This document shows positions 37,909-48,319 of a DNA stretch of 64,000 bases, one piece after another. The notes below the pieces were generated by a model. That model saw only the letters and a list, made by a program, of their open reading frames with translations, made no database searches and had not been told where the DNA came from. The DNA comes from Reyranella sp. (GTDB lineage Bacteria; Pseudomonadota; Alphaproteobacteria; Reyranellales; Reyranellaceae), in NCBI GenBank assembly GCA_021732285.1, contig JAKFVH010000009.1, positions 28,309 to 92,308 of the forward strand, read 5' to 3'. The position numbers and the translations under genes are program-made. Each line of letters starts with the position of its first letter. Within the stretch, counting starts at the first letter, position 1.

Positions 37909-38714
37909 GCGACGAAGTCGACAACGGCACGCACGACGACGGGATCGGCCAGCAGACGATTGTGGCCAAGGCCGCGCGTGACCATCAGCTCGGCGCCCGG
38001 CAGGACGTGAGCAGTTCTGGCCGATTCGAGGACCGGGACCTGCCGATCGTTCTGGTCGTGGACCAGCAGCAGCGGCAAGTCGACCTTGCCGGCGATGCGG
38101 CTGACATCGAAGTCCGCTGCCGGCCGCCCGACATGCGCCTCGACCGAGGCGATGAACGCCTTCCTGCCGCGGTCAGAGAGGCCGACGGCGGAGGCGAAAC
38201 GATTTAGCTCACGCGTCAGCGACGACGGCGCGGAGATCAGCGCCACTCGGTTCGCACCACCGGTGTGGGCGACGGAATAAAGGCTCATCGCAGCGCCGAG
38301 CGAATGGCCGATCACGGCATGGACGGGCGCCAGCTGCGCCAAAGTACGTTCGATCGCGGCGATGAACTTCACGGCCGTCAGGTCGTCGCCGGCCGATTCT
38401 CCGTGAGCCGGTACGTCGAGGGCGACGGCGGCGAAGCCACGCTCGACCAGCGCCGCGACGATGGCCGCGAACTGCGCGCGGTTGCCTTCGAAGCCGTGGA
38501 CCAGCAGCACGCGTGGCCCCTCGCCCCAGCGCCAGGCGACAAGCCCGTCGCCGAGATCGATGCGCTGGTCGGCGAGCGGCAGCGACAGCAACGGCGGCGG
38601 CCGCACATGGCGGCGTGGGTTCAACATCATGCGGCGGAAGAACGGCGCCACCAGCGCGGGCGCGACATGGCTGGCGGCGGCAAGAGCGGCGATCGGCAGG
38701 GGAAGAGCGGGCAT
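37875..38714 (-). CDS. Alpha/beta hydrolase
   Basis: VLLVHGFEGNRAQFAAIVAALVERGFAAVALDVPAHGES...VIGHSLGAAMSLY. Confidence 0.9.
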   Translation of the reverse strand: MPALPLPIAALAAASHVAPALVAPFFRRMMLNPRRHVRPPPLLSLPLADQRIDLGDGLVAWRWGEGPRVLLVHGFEGNRAQFAAIVAALVERGFAAVALDVPAHGESAGDDLTAVKFIAAIERTLAQLAPVHAVIGHSLGAAMSLYSVAHTGGANRVALISAPSSLTRELNRFASAVGLSDRGRKAFIASVEAHVGRPAADFDVSRIAGKVDLPLLLVHDQNDRQVPVLESARTAHVLPGAELMVTRGLGHNRLLADPVVVRAVVDFVAQETMGNVCTM

Positions 38715-38891
38715 GCCAGAGCTCCAGTTAAGTGCAATTGCACCTAATTGGGCTGCAACGAGGCTCCGCTCAAACGAAGAAGTCTGCGCGTTTACGTAAC
38801 TTTTCTTCATGCGCATGGCTTCCCTGCAGGTCGGACCTTGCTCGACCGCCGCCGGTAAACGTACGTTCAGCGGACCGGGAGGAGCGGGTTC

Positions 38892-40091
38892 ATGATCAAA
38901 GGCGCGTACGACGGCATCACCGTGCTCGACTTCACGCAGGGCGTGGCCGGGCCGCATGCCACGATGCTGCTGGCGCTGCACGGTGCGGACGTCATCAAGA
39001 TCGAGCCGCCCGAGGGCGATTGGGGCCGCGCGCTGGGCGAGCTCAAGGGCGATCACTGCGCCCACTCCGTCGCCTTCAACCGCGGCAAGCGCTCGATCGC
39101 ACTCGACCTCAAGTCGGCCGACGGCAAGGCCGTGGTGAACAAGCTGATGGCCAAGGCCAACGTCGTCATCGAAAGTTTCAGGCCGGGCGTGATCGCGCGG
39201 CTGGGCTTCGGCTACGAGGACGCCAGGAAGGTCAATCCCAAGGTCGTCTACTGCTCGGTGTCGGGCTTCGGCCAGACCGGGCCCTACAGCAAGCGGCCGA
39301 CCGTCGACGGGCTGATCCAGGCGTTCAGCGGCATGATGGTGATGAACCGCATGCCCGACGGCACGCCGTGGCGTCAGGGCATGATCGCCGTCGACGTCAC
39401 GACCGGCCTCTACACCTTCCAGGCGCTGGCGCCGGCGCTGATGCGCCAGCTGCGCTACGGCGAGGGCAGCTACATCGATTCCAGCCTGATGAAGGCGGCG
39501 GCGGCCTATCAAGGCGCCAAGCTGATGGAATGGGTGTTTTCCAACGGCACGCCGCCGCCGCTCTACATGCCGGCCGGCAGCTACAAGACCGCCAACGGCT
39601 ACATCATGCTGAGCGCCATGCGGCCGCACCATTTCCAGGCCCTGTTCGAGCTGATCGGCCGCAAGGACATCGCCGACGATCCCGAGCTGCAGGGCCACGA
39701 GGCGCGCATCCGCAACGCCCCGCGCATCATCAAGGCGCTGCAGGAAACCATGCCGTCGAAGACCACCGAGGAATGGATCGCGCTGCTGCAGCCCAAGGAA
39801 GTGTTCTGCGAGCGGGTCAACAACTACACCGACTACCTCGAGCACCCGCACGTCAAGGAATCGGGCGCCATCGACTGGATCGAGCAGGACGGCTTCGGCC
39901 GCATGCCGGTCGCCAACATCCCGGGCCTGCCACCGGCCTCCGAGCACGATGCCCAGCAGCACGCGCCGCACACCGGCGAGAACGGCCCGGAGATCCTGGA
40001 GGAGCTGGGCTACAGCGCCAACGAGATCGACGCCATGTTCTCGTGCGGCGGCGTGCGTGCGCCGGTGCCGTTGGCGAAGGCTGCCGATTAG
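38892..40091 (+). CDS. CaiB/BaiF family CoA-transferase
   Basis: YDGITVLDFTQGVAGPHATMLLALHGADVIKIEPPEGDWGRALG. Confidence 0.93.
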   Translation: MIKGAYDGITVLDFTQGVAGPHATMLLALHGADVIKIEPPEGDWGRALGELKGDHCAHSVAFNRGKRSIALDLKSADGKAVVNKLMAKANVVIESFRPGVIARLGFGYEDARKVNPKVVYCSVSGFGQTGPYSKRPTVDGLIQAFSGMMVMNRMPDGTPWRQGMIAVDVTTGLYTFQALAPALMRQLRYGEGSYIDSSLMKAAAAYQGAKLMEWVFSNGTPPPLYMPAGSYKTANGYIMLSAMRPHHFQALFELIGRKDIADDPELQGHEARIRNAPRIIKALQETMPSKTTEEWIALLQPKEVFCERVNNYTDYLEHPHVKESGAIDWIEQDGFGRMPVANIPGLPPASEHDAQQHAPHTGENGPEILEELGYSANEIDAMFSCGGVRAPVPLAKAAD

Positions 40092-40098
40092 CTCATAC

Positions 40099-40126
40099 GG
40101 ACCGCGGGCCTAAAGGCCCGCGGTCC
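40099..40126. terminator. Bidirectional hairpin between convergent genes (half-unit of palindrome family E)
   Basis: ggaccgcgggcc-taaa-ggcccgcggtcc, perfect 12-bp stem. Confidence 0.75.
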
Positions 40127-41125
40127 TTAGACCTGAAATCCGTGCGCGAAGGGATCGCGGTCGTCGACGAAGATGGTGTTGATGCCGTGCTGGCGCGCCC
40201 AGCCGGCGATCGAGGGCACGATGGCGTCGTGATTGCCGACGCGCGCTGAGCCTTCGACGCGGCCGTCGAACAACGAGCCGATGATGCTCTCGTGGACGAA
40301 GTCGTCGCCCGTCGAAAGCTTGCCGTGTGCCGCGAGCTGGGCCATGCGCGCCGAGGTGCCGGTACCGCAGGGGGAGCGGTCGATCGCCTTGTCGCCGTAG
40401 AACACCGCGTTGCGGGCATGGGCGCGCGCATCACGTGGCTTGCCCGTCCACATGACGTGGCTCACGCCCTTGATGGTCGGGTTCTCCGGATGCACCGGAT
40501 GGATCTTGTCGTTGAGCAGGCGGCGCACGATCGGCGAAAGCCGCAGCACGTCGCCCGCCGACATCGATTCGAGGCCGGCAAAATTCTTCTGCGGCTCAAG
40601 GATCGCATAGAAGTTGCCGCCATAGGAGATGTCGAACACCAGCTCGCCCATGCCCGGCACGTCGACGGCGATCTCGCTCGCCGCCAGATACGAGGCGACG
40701 TTGGTGATGCGGACGCTTTCGACGAAGCGGCCCTGCTGCTCGTAGCGCGCCACAACGCGGCCGGCCGGCGCGTCTATGTTGAGCGTGCCCGGAGTCGCCG
40801 GCGCGACCAGCCCGTTTTCGACCGCCATGGTGACGGTGCCGATCGTGCCGTGGCCGCACATCGGCAGGCAGCCGCTCACCTCGATGAACAGGATGCCGAC
40901 GTCGCAGTCGTCGCGGGTCGGCGGATAGAGCATCGAGCCCGACATCACGTCGTGGCCGCGCGGCTCGAACATCAGCGCCTTGCGGATCCAGTCGTGATTG
41001 GCGAGGAAATCGAGCCGCCGCTCGCTCATGGTGGCGCCTTTGAGCAAGGGCGCGCCACCCGACACCAGCCGCACCGGATTGCCGCAGGTATGGCCATCGA
41101 GACAGGAGAAGGTATGGACCGACAT
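40127..41125 (-). CDS. Proline racemase family, 4-hydroxyproline epimerase-like
   Basis: MSVHTFSCLDGHTCGNPVRLVSGGAP; both catalytic Cys contexts present: LPMCGHGTIGT and DRSPCGTGTSA. Confidence 0.92.
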   Translation of the reverse strand: MSVHTFSCLDGHTCGNPVRLVSGGAPLLKGATMSERRLDFLANHDWIRKALMFEPRGHDVMSGSMLYPPTRDDCDVGILFIEVSGCLPMCGHGTIGTVTMAVENGLVAPATPGTLNIDAPAGRVVARYEQQGRFVESVRITNVASYLAASEIAVDVPGMGELVFDISYGGNFYAILEPQKNFAGLESMSAGDVLRLSPIVRRLLNDKIHPVHPENPTIKGVSHVMWTGKPRDARAHARNAVFYGDKAIDRSPCGTGTSARMAQLAAHGKLSTGDDFVHESIIGSLFDGRVEGSARVGNHDAIVPSIAGWARQHGINTIFVDDRDPFAHGFQV

Positions 41126-41127
41126 GT

Positions 41128-41697
41128 TCAGTGCATCATCACGAAGCGTTCGACCTCGCGCTTGTTCTGCAAGCGTATCACACGCTTCTCCCTGGCGAGA
41201 CCTTTGAACTCGGTGGCGTATTTCTGCCGGTTCCGGCGATGGGTTTTCAGTGCCCACAGCAGGATCGACTGCCGGCTGAGGAAGGAATTGCGGAAAGTCT
41301 CGCGGTTGCCGGTGCCCCAGAGCTCGGTCTTGTTCGCCGCGCGCCGCACCGTGCGACGCACCAGGCGCCACATCACGAGCGGGAGCGGCAGGTCGAGCCA
41401 GATCAACGTATCGGCGTTGGGCCATACGAGGTCGCGGACCTGGCCGTAGTTGCCGACCACGATCCAGCCGTCGCCCTTGGTCTCGCGCTCCACCCGGTGG
41501 CGGAACAGCTCCAGCGGTACCGGCTGCCAGTCCTTGCCCCAGAACAGCGCGTCGAGCTCGATCACGCGCAGGCCGTTCTGCGCCGCCAGCCGTTCTGCCA
41601 GCGTGCTCTTGCCCGATCCCGTTGTGCCGATGACGACAACGCGCCGCACCAAAACCCCCTCGAACTCTGCAAACTGTAGCGCCAAACCGGCAGCCAT
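41128..41697 (-). CDS. P-loop NTPase, adenylate-kinase-like (FlaR/DNA topology modulation-like)
   Basis: VVVIGTTGSGKSTLAERLAAQNGLRVIELDALFWGKDWQPV...DGWIVVGNYG. Confidence 0.85.
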   Translation of the reverse strand: MAAGLALQFAEFEGVLVRRVVVIGTTGSGKSTLAERLAAQNGLRVIELDALFWGKDWQPVPLELFRHRVERETKGDGWIVVGNYGQVRDLVWPNADTLIWLDLPLPLVMWRLVRRTVRRAANKTELWGTGNRETFRNSFLSRQSILLWALKTHRRNRQKYATEFKGLAREKRVIRLQNKREVERFVMMH

Positions 41698-41731
41698 CGT
41701 AGGGTGCGCGGCCCATGTTGGGGGAGCGTTG

Positions 41732-42970
41732 ATGCCGCAGATCCTTTTCAAGAATTTGAACCTGCTCGACCCGCGCTGGAACGAGGCGCGCGGTGGCTAC
41801 GAGGTGCTGGTCGAGGGCGACACGATCAAGGAAGTGTCGCCGAAGCCGATCAAGGCGGCCAAGGCCAAGGTCGTCGACTGCGGCAAGCGCACCCTGATGC
41901 CGGGCCTGATCGACTGCCACGTCCATGTCTTCCTGGTCGAGGTCAACATCCGCAACCTCGAGCACGTGCCCTTGACCCTGCTGACGGCACGGTCGGCCGA
42001 CTTGATGAAGGGCATGCTCGACCGCGGCTTCACCACGGTGCGCGACACCGGCGGCGCCGACTGGGGCATCAAGACCGCCGTCGATACCGGCCTGATCCCC
42101 GGCCCGCGGCTCTTCATCTCCGGCCGGGCGATCGGCCCGACCGGCGGCCACAGCGATTCGCGCCGCCGCACCGACATTTCCGGCGCGCCCTGCGGCTGCT
42201 GCAACGCCATGGTCTATTGCATGGCGATCGCCGACGGCGCCGACGAAGTGCGCAAGCTGGTGCGCGAGCAGATGCGCCAGGGCGCCGACCAGGTGAAGAT
42301 CATGTGCTCGGGCGGCGTTGCCTCGCCCTACGATCCACTCGATTCATTGCAATTCTCCGAGGCCGAGATCGCCGCGGCGACCGACGAGGCCAAGGCGTTC
42401 GGCCGCTATGTGCTGGCCCACGCCTACACGCCCGAGGCCATCACGCGGGCCGTCAACAACGGCGTGCGCACCATCGAGCACGGCAACCTCATCAACGCCA
42501 AGGCCGCCAAGCTCTTGAAGTCCAAGGACGGCTACATGGTGGCCAACCTCGTGACCTACTTCATCATGAAGGAGCGCGCTGCCCAGTTCGGCATGACCGC
42601 CGACATGCTGGCCAAGAACGAGATCGTGCTCGACGGCGCGCTGCGCTCGCTCGAAGTCTGCAAGGAGGCCGGTGTGAAGGTCGGCTACGGCAGCGACCTT
42701 TTGGGCCAGCTTCAGGTCGAGCAGAGCCGCGAGTTCATGTTCCGCGCCGAGGTGCTGAAGCCGATCGAGATCATCCGCCAGGCAACCACCGTCGGCGCCG
42801 AGATCCTGCGCCACGAAGGCAAGCTCGGCGTCGTCGAGCCCGGCGCCTTCGCCGACCTGATCGTGGTCGACGGCAATCCACTGAAGAAGCTGGAGCTGTT
42901 CCTTGACCAGGGCGCCCATCTGCCGGTGATCATGAAGGCCGGCAAGTTCCACAAGAACACGTTGAAGTAG
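41732..42970 (+). CDS. Amidohydrolase family protein (copy 1)
   Basis: VVDCGKRTLMPGLIDCHVHVFLVEV...DRGFTTVRDTGGADWG...LAHAYTPEAITRAVNNGVRTIEHGNLI...FADLIVVDGNPL. Confidence 0.92.
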   Translation: MPQILFKNLNLLDPRWNEARGGYEVLVEGDTIKEVSPKPIKAAKAKVVDCGKRTLMPGLIDCHVHVFLVEVNIRNLEHVPLTLLTARSADLMKGMLDRGFTTVRDTGGADWGIKTAVDTGLIPGPRLFISGRAIGPTGGHSDSRRRTDISGAPCGCCNAMVYCMAIADGADEVRKLVREQMRQGADQVKIMCSGGVASPYDPLDSLQFSEAEIAAATDEAKAFGRYVLAHAYTPEAITRAVNNGVRTIEHGNLINAKAAKLLKSKDGYMVANLVTYFIMKERAAQFGMTADMLAKNEIVLDGALRSLEVCKEAGVKVGYGSDLLGQLQVEQSREFMFRAEVLKPIEIIRQATTVGAEILRHEGKLGVVEPGAFADLIVVDGNPLKKLELFLDQGAHLPVIMKAGKFHKNTLK

Positions 42971-42977
42971 GCATCCG

Positions 42978-44210
42978 ATGTCTTTCCTGTTCAAGAACCT
43001 GCGCCTGCTCGATCCCCGCTGGAAGGAAGCGCGGGCCGGCTATGAAGTGCTGGTCGAGGGCGACACGATCAAGGAAGTGTCGGCCAAGCCGATTAAGGCG
43101 TCGAAGGCCAACGTGGTCGATTGCGGCAAGCGCACGCTGATGCCGGGCCTGATCGACTGCCACGTGCACACGCACCACAGCGAGGTCTACATCAACCGCA
43201 TGGAGGCCGTGCCGCTCACCCTGATGATGGCGCGCTCGGCCGGCCGCCTGAAGCGCATGCTCGACCGCGGCTTCACCACCGTGCGCGACGCGGGCGGCGC
43301 CGACTGGGGTACCAAGACCGCCGTCGAATCGGGCCTGATCCCGGGGCCACGCATGTTCATCTCCGGTCGATCCATCAGCCCGACCGGCGGCCACAGCGAT
43401 CGCATGCGGCGCACCGACACCGTTGGGCCGCCGTGCCTTTGCTGCAACGGCATGGTGTTCATCCGCTACCTGGCCGACGGACCCGACGCCGTGCGCAAGG
43501 GCGTGCGCGAGCAGATGCGCCAGGGGGCGGACCAGGTGAAGCTGATGGTGTCGGGCGGCGTCGCCTCGCCCTACGATCCGCTGGAATCGCTGCAGTTCTC
43601 GGTAGAAGAGATCACCGCTGCCGTCGAGGAGGCCCATACCTTCGGCCGCTACGTGCTGACCCACGCCTACACGCCCGAGGCCATCCAGCGCGCCGTCAAA
43701 TGCGGCGTGCGCACCATCGAGCACGGCAACCTGGTCGACGCGCCGACCGCCAAGCTGATGGCGCAGAAGGGCGTCTATATGGTGCCGAACCTGATCGCCT
43801 ACGACGCCATGAAGCGGCGCGCCGCCGAGCTCGGCATGCCCAAGGAGATGCTCGACAAGAACGACGAGGTGCTGAAGTACGGCTTCGCCGAGCTGGAACA
43901 CTGCCGCAAGGCCGGCGTGCGCATGGCCTACGGTTCCGACCTTCTGGGCGCGCTGGAGGACGAGCAGACTGTCGAGTTCCAGATCCGCGGGCGCGTCATG
44001 CCGGCGATCGAGGTCATCCGCTCGGCCACCCTGATCGGCGCGGAGGTCGTGCGCCAGGAGGGCAAGCTCGGGGTCGTCGAGTCCGGCGCCTTCGCCGACC
44101 TGCTGGTGGTCGACGGCGATCCCCTGAAGAATCTCGGCCTGTTCAAGGATGGCGGTCCGCACCTGTCGGCCATCATGAAGGGCGGCCGTTTCCACAAGAA
44201 CACGCTGTGA
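42978..44210 (+). CDS. Amidohydrolase family protein (copy 2, tandem paralogue)
   Basis: Collinear with copy 1: MSFLFKNLRLLDPRWKEARAGYEVLVEGDTIKEVSAKPIKASKANVVDCGKRTLMPGLIDCHVHTHHSEV. Confidence 0.92.
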   Translation: MSFLFKNLRLLDPRWKEARAGYEVLVEGDTIKEVSAKPIKASKANVVDCGKRTLMPGLIDCHVHTHHSEVYINRMEAVPLTLMMARSAGRLKRMLDRGFTTVRDAGGADWGTKTAVESGLIPGPRMFISGRSISPTGGHSDRMRRTDTVGPPCLCCNGMVFIRYLADGPDAVRKGVREQMRQGADQVKLMVSGGVASPYDPLESLQFSVEEITAAVEEAHTFGRYVLTHAYTPEAIQRAVKCGVRTIEHGNLVDAPTAKLMAQKGVYMVPNLIAYDAMKRRAAELGMPKEMLDKNDEVLKYGFAELEHCRKAGVRMAYGSDLLGALEDEQTVEFQIRGRVMPAIEVIRSATLIGAEVVRQEGKLGVVESGAFADLLVVDGDPLKNLGLFKDGGPHLSAIMKGGRFHKNTL

Positions 44211-44237
44211 GCGCCAGACACGCCGTTCTTGTCATGC

Positions 44238-44335
44238 TCCTCTCCCCCTTGGGGGAGAGGCTGGGTGAGGGGGTGTTGCAGGAGACAACCTTCGCGTTGA
44301 CCCCCTCACCTAACCTCTCCCCCAAGGGGGAGAGG
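44238..44335. repeat. Large intergenic palindrome (family C)
   Basis: cctctcccccttgggggagaggctgggtgagggggt / accccctcacctaacctctcccccaagggggagagg. Confidence 0.9.
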
Positions 44336-44355
44336 AACATGAGCGTGAGGCTCTG

Positions 44356-45183
44356 ATGGCGGACGTTCTTGCCCTCGTGCGCCGCCGTGCCCGCCGCTGG
44401 GCGCTCAACGGCGCGGCGACGGTGGCGCTGGCCTACATCTTGCTGCCGCTGATCTTCGTGGTGTGGCTCGCGTTCTTCCGCCAGGAAATCCCGTCCTTCC
44501 CGCCCGAGGGCTATAGCCTGCGCTGGTTCGCGGCCATTCTCGACCAGCGCAAGTTCGTCAACGGCTTCTCCATCAGCTTCCAGGTCGCCGCACTCGCCAT
44601 GACGGTCGGCCTGCTGTTCGGCGTGCCGGCCGCACTCTGCCTGGCGCGCTACAATTTCAAGCTGCGCGGGCCGCTCGCCAACCTGCTGCTGATGCCGATC
44701 ATCGTGCCGGGCGTCGTGCTGGGCACCGCCATGTACGTCTTTCATGTCGAGGTCGAGAACGGGCTCGACATGGACGTGATCGGCACCTTCTACGCCCTGG
44801 TCGCGGGCCATGTCGTGATCGTCATCCCCTGGGTGGTGCGCCTGGTCACGGCGAGTCTTAGCGGTGTCGATCGCGCCACCGAGGAAGCCGCGCAAAACCT
44901 CGGCGCCAACCCGTGGGTCACCTTCTGGCGCATCACCCTGCCGGCCATCCGGCCCGGCATCGTGGCGGGCGCGCTGTTCGGCTTCGTCACTTCGTTCGGC
45001 AATCTCGAGATGAGCCTGTTCCTGGTCGGGCCCGGCCGCACGACCCTGCCGATCGTCATCCTCCAGTATCTCGAGTGGAAGATCGACCCAACCATCGCCG
45101 CGGTGTCGGTCGTACAGATCCTGCTGATCGGCATCGCCATGCTGATCACCGACCATTACGTCAAGCTGGCGCGGGTGGTCTGA
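44356..45183 (+). CDS. PotC-like ABC transporter permease
   Basis: BPD permease; EEAAQNLGANPWVTFWRITLPAIRPGIVAGALFGF. Confidence 0.9.
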   Translation: MADVLALVRRRARRWALNGAATVALAYILLPLIFVVWLAFFRQEIPSFPPEGYSLRWFAAILDQRKFVNGFSISFQVAALAMTVGLLFGVPAALCLARYNFKLRGPLANLLLMPIIVPGVVLGTAMYVFHVEVENGLDMDVIGTFYALVAGHVVIVIPWVVRLVTASLSGVDRATEEAAQNLGANPWVTFWRITLPAIRPGIVAGALFGFVTSFGNLEMSLFLVGPGRTTLPIVILQYLEWKIDPTIAAVSVVQILLIGIAMLITDHYVKLARVV

Positions 45184-45184
45184 C

Positions 45185-46237
<1,053 letters not shown>

Positions 46238-46261
46238 ACAACAAGATCGCAGGAGGTCACC

Positions 46262-47302
46262 ATGTCGAAGAGCTTCATGATCAATCGCCGAACGGCACTA
46301 GGTGGCGCGGCCGCCTTCGCCGCCGGCTCAGCCCTGCCCGCCCACGCGCAGGACAACAAGCGCATCGTCGTCGGCACCTGGGGCGGCGACTATTCCAAGC
46401 TGCTCGCCAAGAACATCGAGACGCCGCTGCTGGCACCCGAGGGCTGGGACGTCGTCAAGGACGAGGCCCAGGCGCCGCCGCGTCGCGCCAAGATGATGGC
46501 CGAGAAGGCGCTGCGCCGCGGCACGTCCGACATCCAGGGCCTGTCGGCCAACGACATGTTCGAGGTCAACGAGCAGGGCCTCGCCGAGCAGATCGACTAT
46601 TCCAAGATGCCCAATGCCGCGAATCTCATTCCGGCGATGAAGTATCCCTACGGCATCGGCCACATCTATTCGGGCAAGGTCGTGCTCTACAATCCCAAGC
46701 TCATGGCGGCGCCGACGGGCTTCGCCGACACGCTCGACCCCAAGCATGGCGACAAGCTCGGCATCATCGACATCCAGTACCAGTTCACCCTGGTGGCGGC
46801 GGGCCTGGCCTCGGGCGGCACGATGAGCAACCTCGATCCGGGCAAGGAACGGCTGCTCGCCTGCAAGAAGGCGGGCGCGCGCATCTATCCGTCCAACGAG
46901 GCCTTCGCCCAGGCGCTCAAGACCGAGGAGATCGCCTGCGGCATCATGTGGAAGGCGCGAGCCGTGCAATGGCAGAACGCCGGCATCAACGTCGCGACCG
47001 TGGCGCCCAAGGAAGGCGTGCCGATGTACGTCTCGGGCTTCATGATCCCGAAGAACGCGCCCAACAAGGCCGGCGCCTACGCCTATCTCAACGCCATGAT
47101 GGCGCCGGCGGCGCAGGAAGGCTTCGCCGTCGACATGGGTTACAACCCGACCGTGACCAACGCCAAGGTGCCGGCGGCGACGCAGGAGCGCATCGGCTTC
47201 ACCGAGGAGGAGAAGAAGCGCCTGGTCGACCTCGACTACGGCTACATGGCCAAGAACGACGCTGCGTTCCAGGAGTGGTGGAACAAGTCGTTCAAGGGCT
47301 GA
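46262..47302 (+). CDS. PotD-like extracellular solute-binding protein
   Basis: Tat-like signal NRRTALGGAAAFAAGSALPAHAQ; KRIVVGTWGGDYSKLLAKNIETPLL; lies between ATPase and permease genes. Confidence 0.9.
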   Translation: MSKSFMINRRTALGGAAAFAAGSALPAHAQDNKRIVVGTWGGDYSKLLAKNIETPLLAPEGWDVVKDEAQAPPRRAKMMAEKALRRGTSDIQGLSANDMFEVNEQGLAEQIDYSKMPNAANLIPAMKYPYGIGHIYSGKVVLYNPKLMAAPTGFADTLDPKHGDKLGIIDIQYQFTLVAAGLASGGTMSNLDPGKERLLACKKAGARIYPSNEAFAQALKTEEIACGIMWKARAVQWQNAGINVATVAPKEGVPMYVSGFMIPKNAPNKAGAYAYLNAMMAPAAQEGFAVDMGYNPTVTNAKVPAATQERIGFTEEEKKRLVDLDYGYMAKNDAAFQEWWNKSFKG

Positions 47303-47303
47303 T

Positions 47304-48197
47304 GTGGCCGACGTTGCTCTGACCCATGGCCCCGTCGCCGACAAGCGGCGGGGCGAAGGCCTCACGGCGGCGACGCTGATCACGCCGGCGACGCTGTTCG
47401 TCGCCTTCTGCCTGCTGGCGCCGTTGGTTGTCCTGTTCCGCTACAGCCTGAACGAGTTCATCCCGGCCAAGAAGATGATGGTCGAGGCCGTGACGGTGGC
47501 GAACTACATCCGCTTCTTCACCGACCCCTACTACACCTCGATCCTGGCAACCACGGTGCGCGTGGCCGTCATGGTGACGGCGATCTGCCTGGTGCTGGGC
47601 TTTCCGCTGGCCTATGTCGTGGCCCGCACGCAGAGCCGCTTCAAGCACCTGCTGATCATCTCCATCATCCTGCCGCTGTTCGTCGGCAACGCCGTGCGCG
47701 CGGCGGGATGGATGACCATCTTCGGCAGCAAGGGTGCGGTGAACGCCACGCTGATGGGGCTCGGCCTGATCGACAAGCCGCTAGAAATCATGTTCACCGA
47801 GAAGGCGGTGATCATCGGCATCATCGCCGTGAACCTGCCCTTCATGGTGCTGACCCTGCAGAGCGTCATCGAGGGCATCGACCGCGCCGTCGAGGAAGCG
47901 GCCTTCAGCCTGGGTGCGCCGCCCGGCACCATGTTCCGTCGCGTCCTGTGGCCGCTCGCCCTGCCCGGCATCCTGGCGGGCACGATCCTCACCTTCATCC
48001 TGGCGATGAACGCCTACGCCACGCCGTTCCTGCTGGGCGGCCCGCTGTTCAAGATGATGGCGCCGCTGGTCTACAATCAGTTCACGCAGCAGGCGAACTG
48101 GCCGTTCGGCGGCGCCATCGCCTTCATCCTGATGACGGTGACCCTGCTGCTGACGGTCGCCGCCAACCTGATCTTCCAGCGCCGCGCGGCGCGCTGA
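47304..48197 (+). CDS. PotB-like ABC transporter permease
   Basis: BPD permease; DRAVEEAAFSLGAPPGTMFRRVLWPLALPGILAGTILTFILAMNAYATPFLLGG; GTG start. Confidence 0.9.
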   Translation: MADVALTHGPVADKRRGEGLTAATLITPATLFVAFCLLAPLVVLFRYSLNEFIPAKKMMVEAVTVANYIRFFTDPYYTSILATTVRVAVMVTAICLVLGFPLAYVVARTQSRFKHLLIISIILPLFVGNAVRAAGWMTIFGSKGAVNATLMGLGLIDKPLEIMFTEKAVIIGIIAVNLPFMVLTLQSVIEGIDRAVEEAAFSLGAPPGTMFRRVLWPLALPGILAGTILTFILAMNAYATPFLLGGPLFKMMAPLVYNQFTQQANWPFGGAIAFILMTVTLLLTVAANLIFQRRAAR

Positions 48198-48319
48198 GCG
48201 ACTGCAAATAGGCATCATCCCTGCGGGTAGCCGGCGCTGAGCCGTTTCGCCTCGTTGCTTTTGTCGCCGTCCGCCTCTAAGCCCGGGAGGTTCGGCACGG
48301 CTCGCTTGCCTGTGCCATT

